A program made the position numbers and the translations under genes. Positions 5,377 to 6,585 of a DNA stretch of 6,585 bases are shown piece by piece. The notes below the pieces were generated by a model. It did no database searches. It was not told the origin of the DNA and saw nothing but the letters and a program-made list of their open reading frames with translations. The DNA comes from Bacillota bacterium (lineage in GTDB: Bacteria > Bacillota_I > Bacilli_A > MOL361 > Turicibacteraceae): NCBI GenBank assembly GCA_003486705.1, contig DNGE01000132.1, positions 711 through 7,295 of the forward strand, given 5' to 3'. Position 1 is the first letter of the stretch. Every line of letters begins with the position of its first letter.

Positions 5377-6371
5377 GACCTTACTGGACCTTACCCCTAC
5401 AACAACAATTCCTCACCCACTTTAGCCAATTGCTTGAAAGCGGCTATCCAACAAGTGCCGCCCTTGATGTATTAGCCGTACTATTCCGCGCATCAGAAGT
5501 TAAAAAAATTAAGACCGCCTGTGCAAACGGTGAATCATTCTCTACTATTTTAAAGCAATTAAACTTTGAAAACCGATGTTGCTACATGATCACATGCAGC
5601 GAACAAGTTGGCGCCCTCTTACCAGGCATAAAAAAAGGAAGTGAATTTTTAAAATTCAATGGGCAACAACGCCAAGAACTACTCAAAAAAGTAAACTACC
5701 CGCTGCAACTCTTTCTTGGCGTCCTTGTCGTTATCGGCGCGTTACTTATCTTCTTCGTTCCACAAATCGAATCCTTTTATGCAAGCCTTAACCTAAACAG
5801 TGATCAATCCTTGTTAAACATCATTATCGGCGTCATTGCCACCCTCCTACTATTCATCCTGACGCTATCCCTATTAATTTACCTCACCCTTCATATCAAA
5901 AACAAAACCTTTCAACAACACATCATCACGGTTTTATTCAAATTCAAACTCATTCAAAAAGTGATGAGCTATTACTTCAGTTCCCAGTGGTACCTTTTCT
6001 TAAGTTGCGGCTTATCCATCAAAGAAACACTCCAAATGATGAACCAATTCGAAACCATCCCGTTATTAAAACTCATTCTCTCAACCCTCCAAGAAAAACT
6101 CGAAGAGGGCTATCCACTTGACGTCTTATTCCAAGAGTCTCCCTACTTCTCCCCCTATTTCAAACTCATCCTCTCACACGCCCTTACCTGCGGCACCCTC
6201 GAATCCGATTTACAACAATACCAACAATTCGAATTCACCTATCTCACCGGCCGCCTAAACAAGGCCTTCAAAACCATCCAATTTACCCTCATGCTACTCA
6301 TCGGCATCCTCATCATCCTCATCTATCTAAGCATCTTACAGCCAGTATTTGACATGCTACAACTCTTCTAG
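5355..6371 (+). CDS. comGB: ComGB, competence pseudopilus inner-membrane platform protein
   Basis: The gene encodes a 338-residue GspF/PilC-family protein that anchors the pseudopilus machine in the membrane and works with ComGA and the pilins. It has two T2SF-type cytoplasmic helical halves. The first (about 15-110) contains FLTHFSQLLESGYPTSAAL and CSEQVGALLPGIKKG. The second (about 200-305) contains QWYLFLSCGLSIKETLQMM and SHALTCGTLESDLQQY. Membrane segments are near 116-138, 155-180 and 308-332, and the protein ends in the family-typical 'LQPVFDMLQLF'. Length is normal. The ATG at 5355 lies within comGA in another frame. No Shine-Dalgarno sequence precedes it, so translation is probably coupled to comGA. 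The second half is very rich in C-ending codons. A 111-base gap separates it from comGC. Confidence 0.92.
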   Translation: MRTKVFVRPYWTLPLQQQFLTHFSQLLESGYPTSAALDVLAVLFRASEVKKIKTACANGESFSTILKQLNFENRCCYMITCSEQVGALLPGIKKGSEFLKFNGQQRQELLKKVNYPLQLFLGVLVVIGALLIFFVPQIESFYASLNLNSDQSLLNIIIGVIATLLLFILTLSLLIYLTLHIKNKTFQQHIITVLFKFKLIQKVMSYYFSSQWYLFLSCGLSIKETLQMMNQFETIPLLKLILSTLQEKLEEGYPLDVLFQESPYFSPYFKLILSHALTCGTLESDLQQYQQFEFTYLTGRLNKAFKTIQFTLMLLIGILIILIYLSILQPVFDMLQLF

Positions 6372-6482
6372 CAACCAAGACCAGCCCCCTACATTCAAGC
6401 ACCATCATTCTAGTAAACAATTTAAACTAAATACAAAGAAACTTTTTAAAAATATAAAAAGATACTCAAGGAGGAAATACCC
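6372..6482 (+). other. Unusual intergenic gap between comGB and comGC
   Basis: This stretch has no reading frame I can support. It starts C-rich and becomes strongly A-rich (from about 6415) before AAGGAGG at 6468-6474, the comGC ribosome binding site, eight bases before the ATG. TATAAA at 6453-6458 could be a -10 box, but its -35 (AATACA, 6430-6435) is weak. AAAG-N5-TTTT at 6435-6447 is one base off the ComK half-site pattern, which is easily met by chance in such A/T-rich DNA. Confidence 0.4.
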
Positions 6483-6585
6483 ATGAAACAAATAAAGAAA
6501 TTAAACCAAAAAGGATTCACTTTAATAGAAATGATGTTAGTCCTTATTGTTATCTCAATTTTAATCTTACTCATCTTCCCAAGTG
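6483..6585 (+). CDS. comGC: ComGC, major competence pseudopilin, N-terminal fragment
   Basis: The last 103 bases encode 34 residues starting MKQIKKLNQKGFTLIEMMLV and continuing LIVISILILLIFPS. This is a type IV prepilin N-terminus: a short basic leader, the processing motif KGFTLIE with expected cleavage by the prepilin peptidase ComC between Gly11 and Phe12, Glu at position 5 of the mature protein (Glu16 here), and a hydrophobic helix that both spans the membrane and packs the pilus core. Position after comGA and comGB matches the standard comG order, so this is comGC rather than a minor pilin gene. A strong AAGGAGG site precedes it by eight bases. The rest of the gene lies outside the window. 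Confidence 0.92.
   Translation, partial: MKQIKKLNQKGFTLIEMMLVLIVISILILLIFPS

Overview
This window looks like a chromosome segment of a low-GC Gram-positive bacterium (Bacillota, class Bacilli in the broad sense). The evidence is strong AGGAGG-type ribosome binding sites, sigma-A-like promoters, U-tailed hairpin terminators, CcpA/cre-like boxes, a DUF975 membrane protein and a comG competence-pilus operon. A Turicibacter-like or related lineage would fit, but the genus is a guess.

Layout from left to right. (1) Positions 1-101, minus strand: the first 33 codons of a gene resembling the Rpn/YhgA-like PD-(D/E)XK nuclease ('putative transposase') family. (2) 243-1589, minus strand: a single-gene unit for a GH4 alpha-galactosidase (MelA type), closed by a hairpin terminator. 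(3) 1590-1765: a compact divergent promoter region holding a melA promoter, a cre-like box, a perfect 17-bp palindrome and an extended -10 promoter facing the other way. (4) 1766-2581, plus strand: an AraC-family regulator with an N-terminal cupin-like sugar-sensing domain, very probably the regulator of melA. (5) 2712-3389, plus strand: an S51 (peptidase E-like) serine peptidase. It converges on (6), 3427-4143, minus strand, a DUF975 multi-pass membrane protein. The two share an 18-bp perfect hairpin that terminates both. (7) 4144-4404: a second divergent regulatory region with a good sigma-A promoter and a near-consensus cre box for the DUF975 gene, and a candidate promoter plus leader hairpin for comG. 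(8) 4405-6585, plus strand: comGA (secretion ATPase), comGB (inner-membrane platform) and the start of comGC (major pseudopilin), cut by the window end.

The genes form three functional blocks. The first is alpha-galactoside use (melA plus AraC regulator, with no transporter in the window). The second is a peptidase and a membrane protein of unknown role, placed back to back. The third is the DNA-uptake pseudopilus operon. I found no clearly new system. The points most worth a second look are the architecture of the melA/araC control region, the cre box beside the comG operon, a sharp GC-rich block inside comGA, and an unusual 111-base gap between comGB and comGC. I saw no tRNA, rRNA, CRISPR array or insertion sequence.
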